Made by a program: the position numbers and the translations under genes. Shown here in pieces: positions 38,333 through 47,698 of a stretch of DNA of 64,000 bases; position 1 is the stretch's first letter, and every line of letters begins with the position of its first letter. Origin of the DNA: Nocardiopsis sp. JB363 (lineage in GTDB: Bacteria; Actinomycetota; Actinomycetes; Streptosporangiales; Streptosporangiaceae); assembly GCF_900143625.1 (NCBI RefSeq), contig NZ_FRFF01000200.1:1-64000 (forward strand). Direction: 5' to 3'. Below the pieces are notes generated by a model, which had not been told where the DNA came from, did not search any database, and worked only from the letters and a program-made list of their open reading frames with translations.

Positions 38333-41319
38333 TGCGCCTGCACACCCTCACCATGACCGCGTTCGGCCCCTTCGCCGGTACCGAACGGGTGGACTTCGAC
38401 CGGCTCGGCCAGGGCGGGCTCTTCCTCGTCCACGGGCCGACCGGGGCGGGCAAGACCTCCGTGCTGGACGCGGTCTGCTTCGCGCTGTACGGCAGCGTGC
38501 CCGGGGCCCGCAGCAAGGACCGCTCCCCCAAGAGCGACCACGCCCCACCGGACCTGGAGCCGGAGGTGACCCTGGAGTTCACCGTCCGGGGCCGACGGAT
38601 CCACATCATCCGCAAGCCGAGGTGGGAACGGCCCAAGAAGCGAGGCAGCGGCACCGTCACCCAGAACCAGAAGGTGGTGGTCCAAGAGCTGCTGGAGGGC
38701 ACTTGGCAACCGGTCACCACCCGCCCGGACGAGGCCGGACAGTTCGTCGGGGACCGGGTGGGGCTCACCCTCACCCAGTTCTGCCAGATCGTCATGCTGC
38801 CCCAGGGCGACTTCGCCCAGTTCCTGCGGGCCAAGTCGGACGACCGCCGCAAGTCCCTGGAGCGGATCTTCAACACCCGGGTGTTCCGGGACGTGGAGGA
38901 ATGGCTGGGCGGGCACACCCGCGGGCTCGAACACGAGGTGCGTTCGGCCGAGGAACGGGTGCGCGAGGTCGCCGGGCGGATCGCCGAGGTGGGACGGTCC
39001 GACGCACCCCGGGAGACGGACCCGGCGGAGTTGAGCGCCTGGGCCACCGAACTGGCCATGGTCACCGCCGCGACCGCCCGCGACGCCGAACCGCTCACCG
39101 GTGAGTTCACGCTCGCCCGGGACCGGTCCCGGCAGGCGCTGGCCGACGGACGCGCGCTACGGGAGCGACGCGCTCGGCTCGACGAGGCCCGGGAGCGAAG
39201 CGCGCTGTTGGAGGAGCACCGGGCCTGGCGGTCCCGGTCCGAGGAACGCCTGACCGCCGCGGAACGCACCGACGCCGTGCTGCCGTTCCTGCGCGCCCGC
39301 GACCACCGGCGCACCGAACTGGACAAGGCGGAGCTGGCCGTGACCGACCGGCTGTCGCTGGCGGGAGGCCTGCCCGACCTGGACGTGACCGCGTCGACGG
39401 ACGCGCGGACGTTGCGCGCCGCCGAGCGGGAGCGCCGCGACGAGCAGGCCCGGTTGGAACTGCTGCGCGGTGACGCCGAACGCCGACGCTCCCTGCGCGG
39501 GGAGCTGACCGATCTGGACCGGCGGCTCGCCGGGGTCCGCGCCGAGTCCGCGCGGGCCGGGGAGCGTACGGAGACACTGCCGGTCCGGGTGACCGCGGTC
39601 GAGCGGGAACTGGAACGGGTGCGCGAACACGCCGGGCTGGTGGAGACCGCCCAGGACGCGTTGACGTTGGCGGAGAAGCGGCGCTCGGCCGCCGTGGAGC
39701 ACGAGCGGCTCACCGTGGAACTGGAGCGGGCGGAGGAGACCCGGCGAACGGTCGTGGACACCGCCCAGCGGTCCCGGGACCACGCACAGGACCTGCGAGA
39801 GCGGCGCATCGGACAGATGGCGGCCGAGCTCGCCGCCGACCTGGCCGATGGGTCGGCGTGCGCGGTGTGCGGATCGGTCGAACACCCCTCCCCCGCGATG
39901 CCGAGCGAAGGAGGCCTGGTCTCGGCCGACGGGGAGAAGGAGGCCCAGACCGCCGCGGAGCGGGCCGCCACGGACCGGTCGACGGCCGAGAGCACGGTGG
40001 TGCGGTTGCGGGGTCGGTTGGAGACCGAGGCCAGGGTCGCCGAGGACCGCACCGCCGCTCGCGCGCAGGAGGAGGTCGGGGCCGAGCGTGCCCGGTTGGC
40101 CGAGGCCCGCGCCGCCGCCGGTGAGCGTAAGAGCCTGGAACAGGAGCTGGGCCGGCTCCGCGAGGAACTACGGCACGCCGAGGAACGTGTGGGCGCGCTG
40201 GGCCGCCAGGAGGGTGAGTTCCTGGCCCGTCGGGAGAGCGCACTGGCCGAATACGAACGGCTCACGGCGCTGCTGGACGAGGCCCGTGGTACCGACGCCG
40301 GCCTGCCCGAACGCATCGCGCGTCTGGTGGGCGAGGCCGACCTGCTGCGCGGGACCGCCGAGGCGATGGACCAGCGCGCACGGGCCACCGAGGAGCTGCG
40401 CGCCGCCACGGTCGAGGCCGAGGGCGCGCGAGCGGAAGCCGGGTTCGCCGACGAGGCGGAGGTCCTGACGGCGACGCTGGACGATCACGCCCGCCGCGAC
40501 CTGCGCCGCCGTGCCCGGGACTTCGACGACCAGTGGGCGGCGGTCCGGGCACGCCTGACCGACCCCGAACTCGTGGCCGCCGGGGAACAGGAGCCACCGG
40601 ACCTGGTCGCGTTGGAGACCGTCGCCGCCGCCGCGGAGCGCGCCGCCGACCGCGCGATGACCTGGCAGGGCATGTTCGCGGATCGGGCACGCCGGTTGGG
40701 CGACCTGCGCGCCGAGTTGACCGACCGGATGACGGGTTCGGAGCCGGTGCTGCGCAGGTACGCGATCGCGCAGGGGCTGAGCACCCTGGCCGCGGGCACC
40801 TCCCCGGACAACACCGACAGCGTGCGGTTGTCCGCCTACGTCCTGGCGGCCCGGCTGGAGCAGGTGGTGGCCGCCGCCAACGACCGGTTGCTGACCATGT
40901 CGGACGGCCGTTACGAACTGCGGTACACCGTCGACAAGGCCGCCGGGGACGGGCGGGCCCGCTCCGCCGGTGGTCTGGGAATGCGTGTGGTGGACTCCTG
41001 GACCGGGGTCGAACGCGACCCGGCGACGTTGTCGGGCGGCGAGACCTTCTTCAGTTCCTTGGCGCTGGCCCTGGGACTCGGCGACGTGGCCACCGCGGAG
41101 GCCGGCGGCGCCGAGATCGACACCCTGTTCGTGGACGAGGGGTTCGGCACACTGGACGAGGACACCCTGGAAGAGGTCTTGGACGTGCTGGACCGGCTGC
41201 GCGACGGTGGCCGGGCCGTGGGCGTGGTGAGCCACGTGGCGGACCTGCGCCAGCGGGTGACCACGCGGTTGACCGTGCGCAAGAGCTCCGCGGGTTCGCA
41301 CGTGGAACACCACGGCTGA
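38332..41319 (+). CDS. sbcC: Exonuclease subunit SbcC (Rad50-like)
   Basis: 995 residues from ATG 38332 (MRLHTLTMTAFGPFAGTERVDF). SMC-like ATPase with Walker A GPTGAGKTS, long Arg/Glu-rich coiled-coil arms, zinc hook CAVCG near residue 508, ABC signature LSGGETFFSSLALALGL near 900 and Walker B DTLFVDEGFGTLDED near 932. The gene is complete. It overlaps sbcD by 1 nt (TGATG). Confidence 0.95.
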   Translation: MRLHTLTMTAFGPFAGTERVDFDRLGQGGLFLVHGPTGAGKTSVLDAVCFALYGSVPGARSKDRSPKSDHAPPDLEPEVTLEFTVRGRRIHIIRKPRWERPKKRGSGTVTQNQKVVVQELLEGTWQPVTTRPDEAGQFVGDRVGLTLTQFCQIVMLPQGDFAQFLRAKSDDRRKSLERIFNTRVFRDVEEWLGGHTRGLEHEVRSAEERVREVAGRIAEVGRSDAPRETDPAELSAWATELAMVTAATARDAEPLTGEFTLARDRSRQALADGRALRERRARLDEARERSALLEEHRAWRSRSEERLTAAERTDAVLPFLRARDHRRTELDKAELAVTDRLSLAGGLPDLDVTASTDARTLRAAERERRDEQARLELLRGDAERRRSLRGELTDLDRRLAGVRAESARAGERTETLPVRVTAVERELERVREHAGLVETAQDALTLAEKRRSAAVEHERLTVELERAEETRRTVVDTAQRSRDHAQDLRERRIGQMAAELAADLADGSACAVCGSVEHPSPAMPSEGGLVSADGEKEAQTAAERAATDRSTAESTVVRLRGRLETEARVAEDRTAARAQEEVGAERARLAEARAAAGERKSLEQELGRLREELRHAEERVGALGRQEGEFLARRESALAEYERLTALLDEARGTDAGLPERIARLVGEADLLRGTAEAMDQRARATEELRAATVEAEGARAEAGFADEAEVLTATLDDHARRDLRRRARDFDDQWAAVRARLTDPELVAAGEQEPPDLVALETVAAAAERAADRAMTWQGMFADRARRLGDLRAELTDRMTGSEPVLRRYAIAQGLSTLAAGTSPDNTDSVRLSAYVLAARLEQVVAAANDRLLTMSDGRYELRYTVDKAAGDGRARSAGGLGMRVVDSWTGVERDPATLSGGETFFSSLALALGLGDVATAEAGGAEIDTLFVDEGFGTLDEDTLEEVLDVLDRLRDGGRAVGVVSHVADLRQRVTTRLTVRKSSAGSHVEHHG

Positions 41320-41376
41320 CGCGCCCCGCCCCCGGTCGGGCACCCCGGGTCCGAAGGCCCGGCCGACGGTGGGACA

Positions 41377-41805
41377 ATGACCATCGTGAATTCGCTGGTC
41401 AACATCGCCGTGTTCGGAATCGGGGGCGCCATCATGGTGGCGGCCCTGCTCGGTCTGCTGCTCGTCTTGTCGGGAAGCTCTCGTGGGATCCCTCCCCGGT
41501 TGCTCACCGCCTTCGGAGCCGCCTCGATCGTGTTGTGGGTGGTGCTGCCGGCCTTGACCGCCCTGAACGAGATGTCCGCGGGCACCGGCTTCTGGGTGGG
41601 GTTCGCCGGCGCGAGCGTCGTGGCGGTCGTGATGTACGCGGTCAACGCGGCCATGCTGCCGATGGTGGCCCGCCGTCAGGCCCTGGTGAACGGCCAGGCA
41701 GGGCTGGCGGGGATCAAACCCACCCCCTCGGTGCTGGTGGGCGGCCTGGTGATCTGTCTGGCCATGGCGCTCCTGGTGACCGGTGTGATGGCTTTCATCT
41801 CCTGA
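41377..41805 (+). CDS. Small integral membrane protein of unknown function
   Basis: 142 residues with four membrane helices (about 8-31, 43-61, 72-94 and 120-140) and a short Gly/Arg-containing loop (SGSSRGIPPR). I recognise no family. It follows sbcC by 57 nt, with a GACGGT 6 nt before the ATG that could be a -10 element. Codon use matches its neighbours. Confidence 0.75.
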   Translation: MTIVNSLVNIAVFGIGGAIMVAALLGLLLVLSGSSRGIPPRLLTAFGAASIVLWVVLPALTALNEMSAGTGFWVGFAGASVVAVVMYAVNAAMLPMVARRQALVNGQAGLAGIKPTPSVLVGGLVICLAMALLVTGVMAFIS

Positions 41806-41875
41806 GCACGGTGTCCATACCCGTGACCGTTTCCGGCCACAAAGGCTCCAGGGGCGGCGACGCTCTGTAACTTCG

Positions 41876-41906
41876 TGCCGGGGTTCCCCGACGGGGAGCC
41901 CCGGCA
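41876..41906. terminator. Hairpin between membrane protein and lipoprotein genes
   Basis: TGCCGGGG and CCCCGGCA pair, with a further inner TCCCC/GGGGA stem, 70 nt after the membrane-protein stop and 27 nt before the lipoprotein start. Either a terminator or a leader hairpin. Confidence 0.5.
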
Positions 41907-41933
41907 TCGTCGTGCGGAGTGGACGGAGGCGGG

Positions 41934-42461
41934 ATGCGCGGGTGGAGATGGGCGGCCGTGGGCGTGGCGGCCGTGCTGGTCGGCGGCTGTGGTGGTGAGG
42001 TCGATCTGGCCGAGCGCGACTCCATCGACCAGTTCGACGTGCCCCCGTTGGACCCCACCGCGCGGCACCCCTGCGACCTGCTGCCCGACGAAACCGCGAT
42101 CGACCTCGGTCTGCTCGGCGAGGGTGACAGCGGCGTCCCGCAGTCGGACGACAACTGCTTCTTCACCGACGCGATCGACTCCAGCGTGGACGTGCGAGTG
42201 GAGACCCACGACCCCGACGCCGAGGAGGACGAGCCACCGGTCCCCCACACCCTCTCGGCGGCGTTCGAGGGCGGAGAGGCGCACGAATACGTGGCGGTGG
42301 AGGGCTACCCCGGCTACACCGAGACCTTCCCCGACTCCTGCAACCTGGGGGTGGCCACCTCCGACGAGCACAGTCTGTTCGTTCAGGTCAGTGCGGAGGA
42401 CGCCTGTGAGACGGCGATCCGGACCGCCCGGAGCGTCATCGCCGGCTCCCCGGAGCTGTGA
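41934..42461 (+). CDS. Secreted lipoprotein, DUF3558-like
   Basis: 175 residues from ATG 41934, with GGAGG 5 nt upstream (the GTG at 41919 is in frame but has no such site). Lipoprotein signal with lipobox LVGGC. The mature part has a conserved-looking pattern of cysteines (HPCDLLP, DNCFF, SCNLGV, DACETAIRTA) and a DUF3558/DUF3558-like layout common among actinobacterial lipoproteins. Function unknown; cell-envelope location is confident. Confidence 0.8.
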   Translation: MRGWRWAAVGVAAVLVGGCGGEVDLAERDSIDQFDVPPLDPTARHPCDLLPDETAIDLGLLGEGDSGVPQSDDNCFFTDAIDSSVDVRVETHDPDAEEDEPPVPHTLSAAFEGGEAHEYVAVEGYPGYTETFPDSCNLGVATSDEHSLFVQVSAEDACETAIRTARSVIAGSPEL

Positions 42462-42474
42462 CGGCGCCCATGAC

Positions 42475-42512
42475 GACGGGCCCCTTCCACATTCGATGGG
42501 AAAGGGCCCGTC
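42475..42512. terminator. Bidirectional terminator between lipoprotein gene and copD-ctaG
   Basis: GACGGGCCC pairs with GGGCCCGTC, continued after one mismatch by TTCC/GGAA, between convergent genes. Confidence 0.75.
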
Positions 42513-42534
42513 GGGGATCGACCACGGATCGGGG

Positions 42535-44619
42535 TCAGTTCGGCTGTTGGCGGGAACGACGGTCGAGTTCGGCGAGGTACTCGTTGTAGGCGTCCATGTC
42601 GGAGTCGTCGGAGTCACCACGGCTGCTGTGCCGCTGCCGGCGACGTTCCTGGCGCTCGTCGTCGCGCGACCACTGCACCACCAGCGCCAGCATCACCAGG
42701 AGTGTGGGGATCTCGCCCAGGGCCCAGGCGAAGCCACCGCCCTGGTACTGGTCCGCCATCGGGTCCTGCATCCACGGGATGTCGAACTGGCCGTAGAACT
42801 CCGCGGCGATGGGCGTGGTCTGCTCCATGATGGCGATGCCGAAGAAGGCGTGGAACCCCATCACCACCAGCAGCAACAGCAGGCGCAGTAGGAACGGGAC
42901 CTTCCGCGGGGCCGGGTCGACACCGATGATCACCCAGTAGAAGAGGAAGCCCGAGACGAGGAAGTGCACACCCATGAACAGGTGACCGAGGTGGTCGTTC
43001 ATGAGCATGCCGAACAGCGGCGTGAAGTAGAGGGCGTACAGGCTGAGCACGAAGACCGGTGCGGCCACCGCGGGATGGGTGACGAACTTGGAGAAGCGGC
43101 TGTTGAGGAAGGCGTTGAGCCACTCGCGCGGCCCTCGGTCGCCCCGCTGCTCGGCCGGCTTCAGGGCGCGCAAGGCCAGGGTGGCCGGCGCACCCAGCAC
43201 CAACAGGATCGGGGTGACCATGGCCAGCACCATGTGCTGGATCATGTGGGCCGAGAACATGATCATCGCGTAGGTCGCGAAACCGGTGAGCTGGACCAGG
43301 ACGATGGTCAGCAGCCCCGCGAAGAAGGCCACGACGCGCCCGATCGGCCACTTGTCGCCCCGCTTGGACAGCCGGTACACGCCGCCCAGGTACAGGCCCG
43401 CGGCGATCACCACGAACATGATGAAGAACAGGTCGGGGCGCCACAGGGTGAGCAGGTTCTCCAGGCTCATCGCGGACGGGATGGTGAAGCCCAGGATGGC
43501 GGCGGCCGGGTCGACGGTGCTCTCCAACGGCGGGGGCGGCGCGGTGCGCCCCAGCCCCGCGGAGATCCCCATGACCGCGGCCATGACGACGACCTCGACC
43601 CCGGACAGGCGGATGAAGTTCCAGCGGCGGAAGGCGTGGCCGGCCTTGCCTTCGGGTGCCTGGGCGATCCGGTCCACCGTCCACTTGCGGTGCGCGTAGC
43701 CGAACACTCCGAGAACGCCGAACAGCACGATCTTGGCGACGATGATGAGCCCGTACTCGGTGCCGAACAGGTGATCGATGGATTCGAGGCGGGCCAGGGC
43801 GCTGGCGGCCCCGCTGACGGCGACACCGACGTAGGCCCACAGCGCCACGCGGCTGAACCGGTGTGCGGCGGTGGCCGGCGCCTCGCCGTCGGTTCGTACG
43901 GCGTGGTAGGTGACCGCGGCCAGGCCGCCTACCCACACGGAGATGGAGATCAGGTGCAGGGCCAGTCCGGTGACGGCGAGTTCGTGGGAACCGGAGGAGG
44001 CGGAGTGGCCCGTCAGGGCCGGAGGGGTGACCGCGACCAAGGCGGCGACCAGCAGCCACAGGCCGGAGGTGGCACCGGTGGTGGTGCGACCGAACAGCGC
44101 GATGCCGGTCGTGATCAGGATGACGAACATCAGGGCGATGCCGCCGGAGACCGACCCCGCGAAGGCGGTGACCTCGTCGATCGAGACCTGTCCCATGGGT
44201 TTGGCGAGGAACTCGGAGGCCTGGAAGTAGAGGGTCGCCACGGCGGCCAGGGTCCAGGCCAAGGAAGCCCAGGTGGCGGCGCGTACGTAGCCGATGGCCT
44301 GGTCGGACAGGCGTCCCTTGAAGGAGGGCAGCAGCAGGGTCGCCATGACCAGCAGCCCGATCGTCAGGACGGCTCCGACGTTCATGGCGTTCTTGGCGAT
44401 CGGCATGCCCCACCGCACGGCCTCACCGGCGTCGGGGAGGCCCGGGATGACCCTGGCGAAGACCGAACCGCCCAGGACCAGGGTGGCGCCCAGGAACAAG
44501 GCGCACACCAGGGCGGCGATCAGGGCGAAGATCGGTACGATCCCGGTGCCCGGAGGCAGGTCGGCGTTGTCGGGGTGCGCTTTGATCGGGGAATTGTCGT
44601 TCTGGGTGGGAGAAGCCAC
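42535..44619 (-). CDS. CopD-CtaG fusion: copper resistance and cytochrome c oxidase assembly membrane protein
   Basis: 694 residues from GTG 44617-44619, with some fifteen membrane helices. The first half is CopD-like (helices around HSASSGSHELAVTGLALHLISISVWVGGLAAVTYHAV, with histidines). The second is the caa3-type CtaG domain (YAMIMFSAHMIQHMVLAMVTPILLVLGAPATLALRAL; HLGHLFMGVHFLVSGFLFYW). It probably handles copper for oxidase assembly at the membrane. The C-terminal tail is Arg/Gln-rich. Such fusions are usual in actinobacteria. Confidence 0.92.
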   Translation of the reverse strand: MASPTQNDNSPIKAHPDNADLPPGTGIVPIFALIAALVCALFLGATLVLGGSVFARVIPGLPDAGEAVRWGMPIAKNAMNVGAVLTIGLLVMATLLLPSFKGRLSDQAIGYVRAATWASLAWTLAAVATLYFQASEFLAKPMGQVSIDEVTAFAGSVSGGIALMFVILITTGIALFGRTTTGATSGLWLLVAALVAVTPPALTGHSASSGSHELAVTGLALHLISISVWVGGLAAVTYHAVRTDGEAPATAAHRFSRVALWAYVGVAVSGAASALARLESIDHLFGTEYGLIIVAKIVLFGVLGVFGYAHRKWTVDRIAQAPEGKAGHAFRRWNFIRLSGVEVVVMAAVMGISAGLGRTAPPPPLESTVDPAAAILGFTIPSAMSLENLLTLWRPDLFFIMFVVIAAGLYLGGVYRLSKRGDKWPIGRVVAFFAGLLTIVLVQLTGFATYAMIMFSAHMIQHMVLAMVTPILLVLGAPATLALRALKPAEQRGDRGPREWLNAFLNSRFSKFVTHPAVAAPVFVLSLYALYFTPLFGMLMNDHLGHLFMGVHFLVSGFLFYWVIIGVDPAPRKVPFLLRLLLLLVVMGFHAFFGIAIMEQTTPIAAEFYGQFDIPWMQDPMADQYQGGGFAWALGEIPTLLVMLALVVQWSRDDERQERRRQRHSSRGDSDDSDMDAYNEYLAELDRRSRQQPN

Positions 44620-44835
44620 GTGCCACTCCGTCGTCGAGTGCGGTCAACAGCAGGTCAGGGCTCTCGGCCGTGAGGGCCACCGCTGTGCTGTTCGGATCGG
44701 GGTCCGGCAGGGGCCGTGCACGGAGGAACACCTCGACCAAGGTTAGTCCGTTTACTACGCGGTGTCGGACTTGGTCCCCGATCGACCGCCTTTCGGCGCG
44801 GCCGGCAAGCGAAAGCCGCCACCGTTGGTGATGTT

Positions 44836-44853
44836 TCCCCTATATGAAGGGGA
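44836..44853. promoter_or_regulatory. Inverted repeat upstream of the amidohydrolase-like gene
   Basis: TCCCCT-N6-AGGGGA, perfect arms, about 98 nt upstream of ATG 44951. The spacer and arm together contain a TATATG that could be a -10 box, so the repeat could be an operator placed over the promoter. The rest of the 44620-44950 gap shows nothing else clear. Confidence 0.4.
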
Positions 44854-44950
44854 TCCACGCGATACGCTCGACGCTCCGACGAGTCCCCGCTCCGTCCCCC
44901 TCCTCGACACCTCTCACCCTGACCTGAGCCCAGCGCACGAAGGGGGAGCG

Positions 44951-46165
44951 ATGCCCGATTTCGACACCGTCATCCGCTCGACACGAGTGGTGGTCCCCGA
45001 AGGGATCGAAGCAGCGGACGTGACCGTTCGCGAAGGACGTATCGAGGCGGTGCTGCCGTACCGTTCGATCACCGAAGGGCCCGGCCCACGGATCATCGAC
45101 CTGGGAGACCGGGCCCTGTTGCCCGGGGCGGTCGACCTGGGCACCGGGGTGCACGCACCCGGCGAGGAGTTGGCCGACTCCTATCACCGGGCCGGTTCCG
45201 CGGCCCTGCGCGGCGGGGTCACCTGTCTGGTGGTCTCCCCCGCGCCCGCCCGACCCGCCATCACCTGCGCGGACTCCCTCCAGGTCCACCAACGCGCCGC
45301 CGCCGGTTCCCCGGTCGCCATCGCCTTCCTGGGCGGTGTCAATCAGGGCGCCGGCCCCTTGGAACTCGCCGACCTCCAAGCGGGCGGCGTGGTGGCCTTC
45401 CAGGCCTCCCTGTCGGACGGGGGCGCCCCCGACATGGCGGCGTTGAGCGACTCCGGTCTGCGCAAGGCCATGGTGCAGATCGCCACCCTCGACTCGCTGT
45501 TGATCGTGCACGCCGAGGACTCCGCCGAGCTCGGCACCCCTGCGGTGAGCGCCGAACAACGTCCGCCCCGGGCCGAACGTCGTGGACTGGAACGGGTGTT
45601 CTCCGCCGCCAGGGTGGTGGGGGCGCGTACCCACATCGCCCCGTTCACCGCCGCCGAGTGCGCGGCGCTGCTGTCGGCCGCGGAGGCGGCCGGGGTGGAA
45701 CTGGGCGCGCACACCTGCCCGCACTACCTGTGCCTGCCCTCGGAGTTCCCCGGGCCGGACTCACCGGTGCACGGCTGCCGTCCGCCCCTGCGTTCGGACG
45801 CCAACCGCAAGGCCCTGTGGAGCGCGCTCCTCGAACCCGGTTCGGCGCTGGCCACCATCGGTTCGGGACACCTGCCGGCGATCGGGTTGTACACACTGCG
45901 GTGGAGTCTTTCGGCACTGTGGACCGCCGCGCGTCGCCGCAACCTCACCTTGAGTCACTTGGCGCGATGGACCGCCCAAAGCCCCGCCGACCTCTTGGGG
46001 CTGGCCCGTGGCCGGATCCAGCCCGGATTCGAGGCGGACCTGGTCGCCTTCGACGACGAGGCGACCACACTGGTGCCCGAGAACGACCCGGGTCCCTACG
46101 CGGGGATGCGCCTGACCGGTCGGGTCACGAGGGTGTGGGTGGCGGGTCGGGAAACACATTCGTAG
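44951..46165 (+). CDS. Allantoinase/dihydroorotase-like protein, predicted pseudoenzyme
   Basis: 404 residues from ATG 44951, with AGGGGGAG upstream; the open frame from 44762 lacks a good site. The fold follows AllB-type cyclic amidohydrolases (STRVVVPEGIEAADVTVREGRIEAVLP, LLIVHAED, HTCPHYLCL, ARGRIQPGFEADLVAFD). Metal ligands are mostly gone. The HxH pair is Gly64/Gly66 (DLGTG), the carbamylated Lys is Gln151, the fourth ligand His is Pro231 and the Asp is Gly306; only His187 remains. Hydrolase activity is therefore unlikely. It may be a regulatory or structural relative. About 45 residues shorter than AllB. Confidence 0.85.
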   Translation: MPDFDTVIRSTRVVVPEGIEAADVTVREGRIEAVLPYRSITEGPGPRIIDLGDRALLPGAVDLGTGVHAPGEELADSYHRAGSAALRGGVTCLVVSPAPARPAITCADSLQVHQRAAAGSPVAIAFLGGVNQGAGPLELADLQAGGVVAFQASLSDGGAPDMAALSDSGLRKAMVQIATLDSLLIVHAEDSAELGTPAVSAEQRPPRAERRGLERVFSAARVVGARTHIAPFTAAECAALLSAAEAAGVELGAHTCPHYLCLPSEFPGPDSPVHGCRPPLRSDANRKALWSALLEPGSALATIGSGHLPAIGLYTLRWSLSALWTAARRRNLTLSHLARWTAQSPADLLGLARGRIQPGFEADLVAFDDEATTLVPENDPGPYAGMRLTGRVTRVWVAGRETHS

Positions 46166-46302
46166 ACCTGTGTCACACACCACACGGAGTCCTTACACCC
46201 TGTCAACATGGCCCTACAGGGTCATGCACATTGGCGATGGCGTCCAGGCGCCTTCACCGGTCACAGTGGTAGGTGTCCAGGGCGATACCAGTTGGAGGAA
46301 CC

Positions 46303-47421
46303 GTGCTCATCGGCGTGCCCCGTGAGATCAAGAACCACGAGTACCGAGTGGCCATCACCCCGGCCGGGGTCCACGAACTGACCCGTCGGGGGCACGAGGT
46401 CTTCGTCGAACGCGACGCGGGTCTGGGTTCCTCCATCAGCGACGACGAGTACCGGGAGGTGGGCGCCACCATCCTGGACACCGCCGACGAGGTGTGGGCC
46501 ACCGGTGACCTCATCCTGAAGGTGAAGGAGCCCGTCCCCGCCGAGCACCACCGCATGCGCGAGGGGCAGACCCTCTTCACCTTCCTGCACCTGGCCGCCT
46601 CCCGCGAGTGCACCGACGCCCTGGTCGAACACGGGGTCACCGGTATCGCCTATGAGACCGTCCAACTGTCCGACGGTTCACTGCCCTTGCTCGCCCCCAT
46701 GTCGGAGGTGGCGGGCCGGCTGGCGACGCAGGTCGGGTCGGTGACCCTACAGCGTTCCGCCGGCGGCCGCGGGGTCCTCATGGGCGGGGTTCCGGGGGTG
46801 CGGCCGGCCCGTGTCACCGTGGTCGGCGCCGGTGTGTCCGGACTGAACGCCACCCAGATCGCCGTGGGGATGGGCGCCGAGGTCACGGTGCTGGATCTGA
46901 ACGTCGACAAGCTGCGGCACATGGACTCCCTGTACCGGGGCCGGGTCAAGACGGTGGCGTCCAACGCCTTCGAGGTGGAGTCGGCCGCCTTGGAGTCCGA
47001 CATGATGATCGGCGCGGTGCTGGTTCCCGGCGCCAGGGCACCCAAGTTGGTCTCCAACGAGTTGGTCTCCCGAATGCGCCCGGGAGCGGTCCTGGTGGAC
47101 ATCGCGATCGACCAGGGAGGCTGCTTCGAGGACTCCCGGCCCACCACGCACGGCGACCCCACGTTCACCGTGCACGACACGGTGTTCTACTGCGTCGCGA
47201 ACATGCCCGGCGCGGTCCCCAACACCTCCACGCACGCACTCACCAAGGACACACTGCACTACGTCGTGGCGCTCGCCGACAAGGGCTGGAAGCAGGCCCT
47301 GCGCGACGACGCGTCCCTGGCGGCCGGCCTGAACACCTTCGACGGGGACGTGGTCTACGCTCCGGTGGCGGAGGCCCACGGCCTCAAGCACCGTGAGCTC
47401 GACGAGGTCCTCGCGCGCTGA
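46303..47421 (+). CDS. ald: Alanine dehydrogenase
   Basis: 372 residues from GTG 46303, with GGAGGA 4 nt upstream. NAD-dependent oxidative deamination of L-alanine. Marks: VPREIKNHEYRVAITPAGV, LKVKEPVPAEH (catalytic Lys), FTFLHLAAS (His), the Rossmann loop VTVVGAGVSGLNATQIAVGMGAEVTVLDL, and VDIAIDQGGCFEDSRPTTH. The 138-nt upstream gap has a short palindrome GTGTCACAC but no consensus Crp site. It ends in a strong terminator. Confidence 0.95.
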   Translation: MLIGVPREIKNHEYRVAITPAGVHELTRRGHEVFVERDAGLGSSISDDEYREVGATILDTADEVWATGDLILKVKEPVPAEHHRMREGQTLFTFLHLAASRECTDALVEHGVTGIAYETVQLSDGSLPLLAPMSEVAGRLATQVGSVTLQRSAGGRGVLMGGVPGVRPARVTVVGAGVSGLNATQIAVGMGAEVTVLDLNVDKLRHMDSLYRGRVKTVASNAFEVESAALESDMMIGAVLVPGARAPKLVSNELVSRMRPGAVLVDIAIDQGGCFEDSRPTTHGDPTFTVHDTVFYCVANMPGAVPNTSTHALTKDTLHYVVALADKGWKQALRDDASLAAGLNTFDGDVVYAPVAEAHGLKHRELDEVLAR

Positions 47422-47431
47422 CGCCGCACCC

Positions 47432-47462
47432 GAGGGGGCCGCCCGACCCGGGCGGCCCCCTC
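47432..47462 (+). terminator. Terminator after ald
   Basis: 14-bp perfect stem GAGGGGGCCGCCCG / CGGGCGGCCCCCTC with a 3-nt loop, 10 nt after the ald stop. The following gap (to 47698) shows nothing else I can name. Confidence 0.8.
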
Positions 47463-47698
47463 CTCGTTCCCATGGTGAGACACATATCGCGGACCCGTAC
47501 CCGGATGGACGAACCCGCTCCGACCCGCACAAAGCCCGCACCACCAGGGAAACCTTCGTCCACAGGGTGAGCCGTACGGGGTGGTCGGGCGGGACCGGCG
47601 GGGGTACCGTCGAAAGTGGGTCCTTCCCCGTGGCGGGCCCGTTGCCCGTGGCCCGAACAGAGGTGGGGACTGTAGTGACGCACGCCGGAGCGGTGACC

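Noticed and set aside
46165-46190. Crp site upstream of ald
   Set aside because: Only GTGTCACAC is present; the TGTGA-N6-TCACA spacing is missing.
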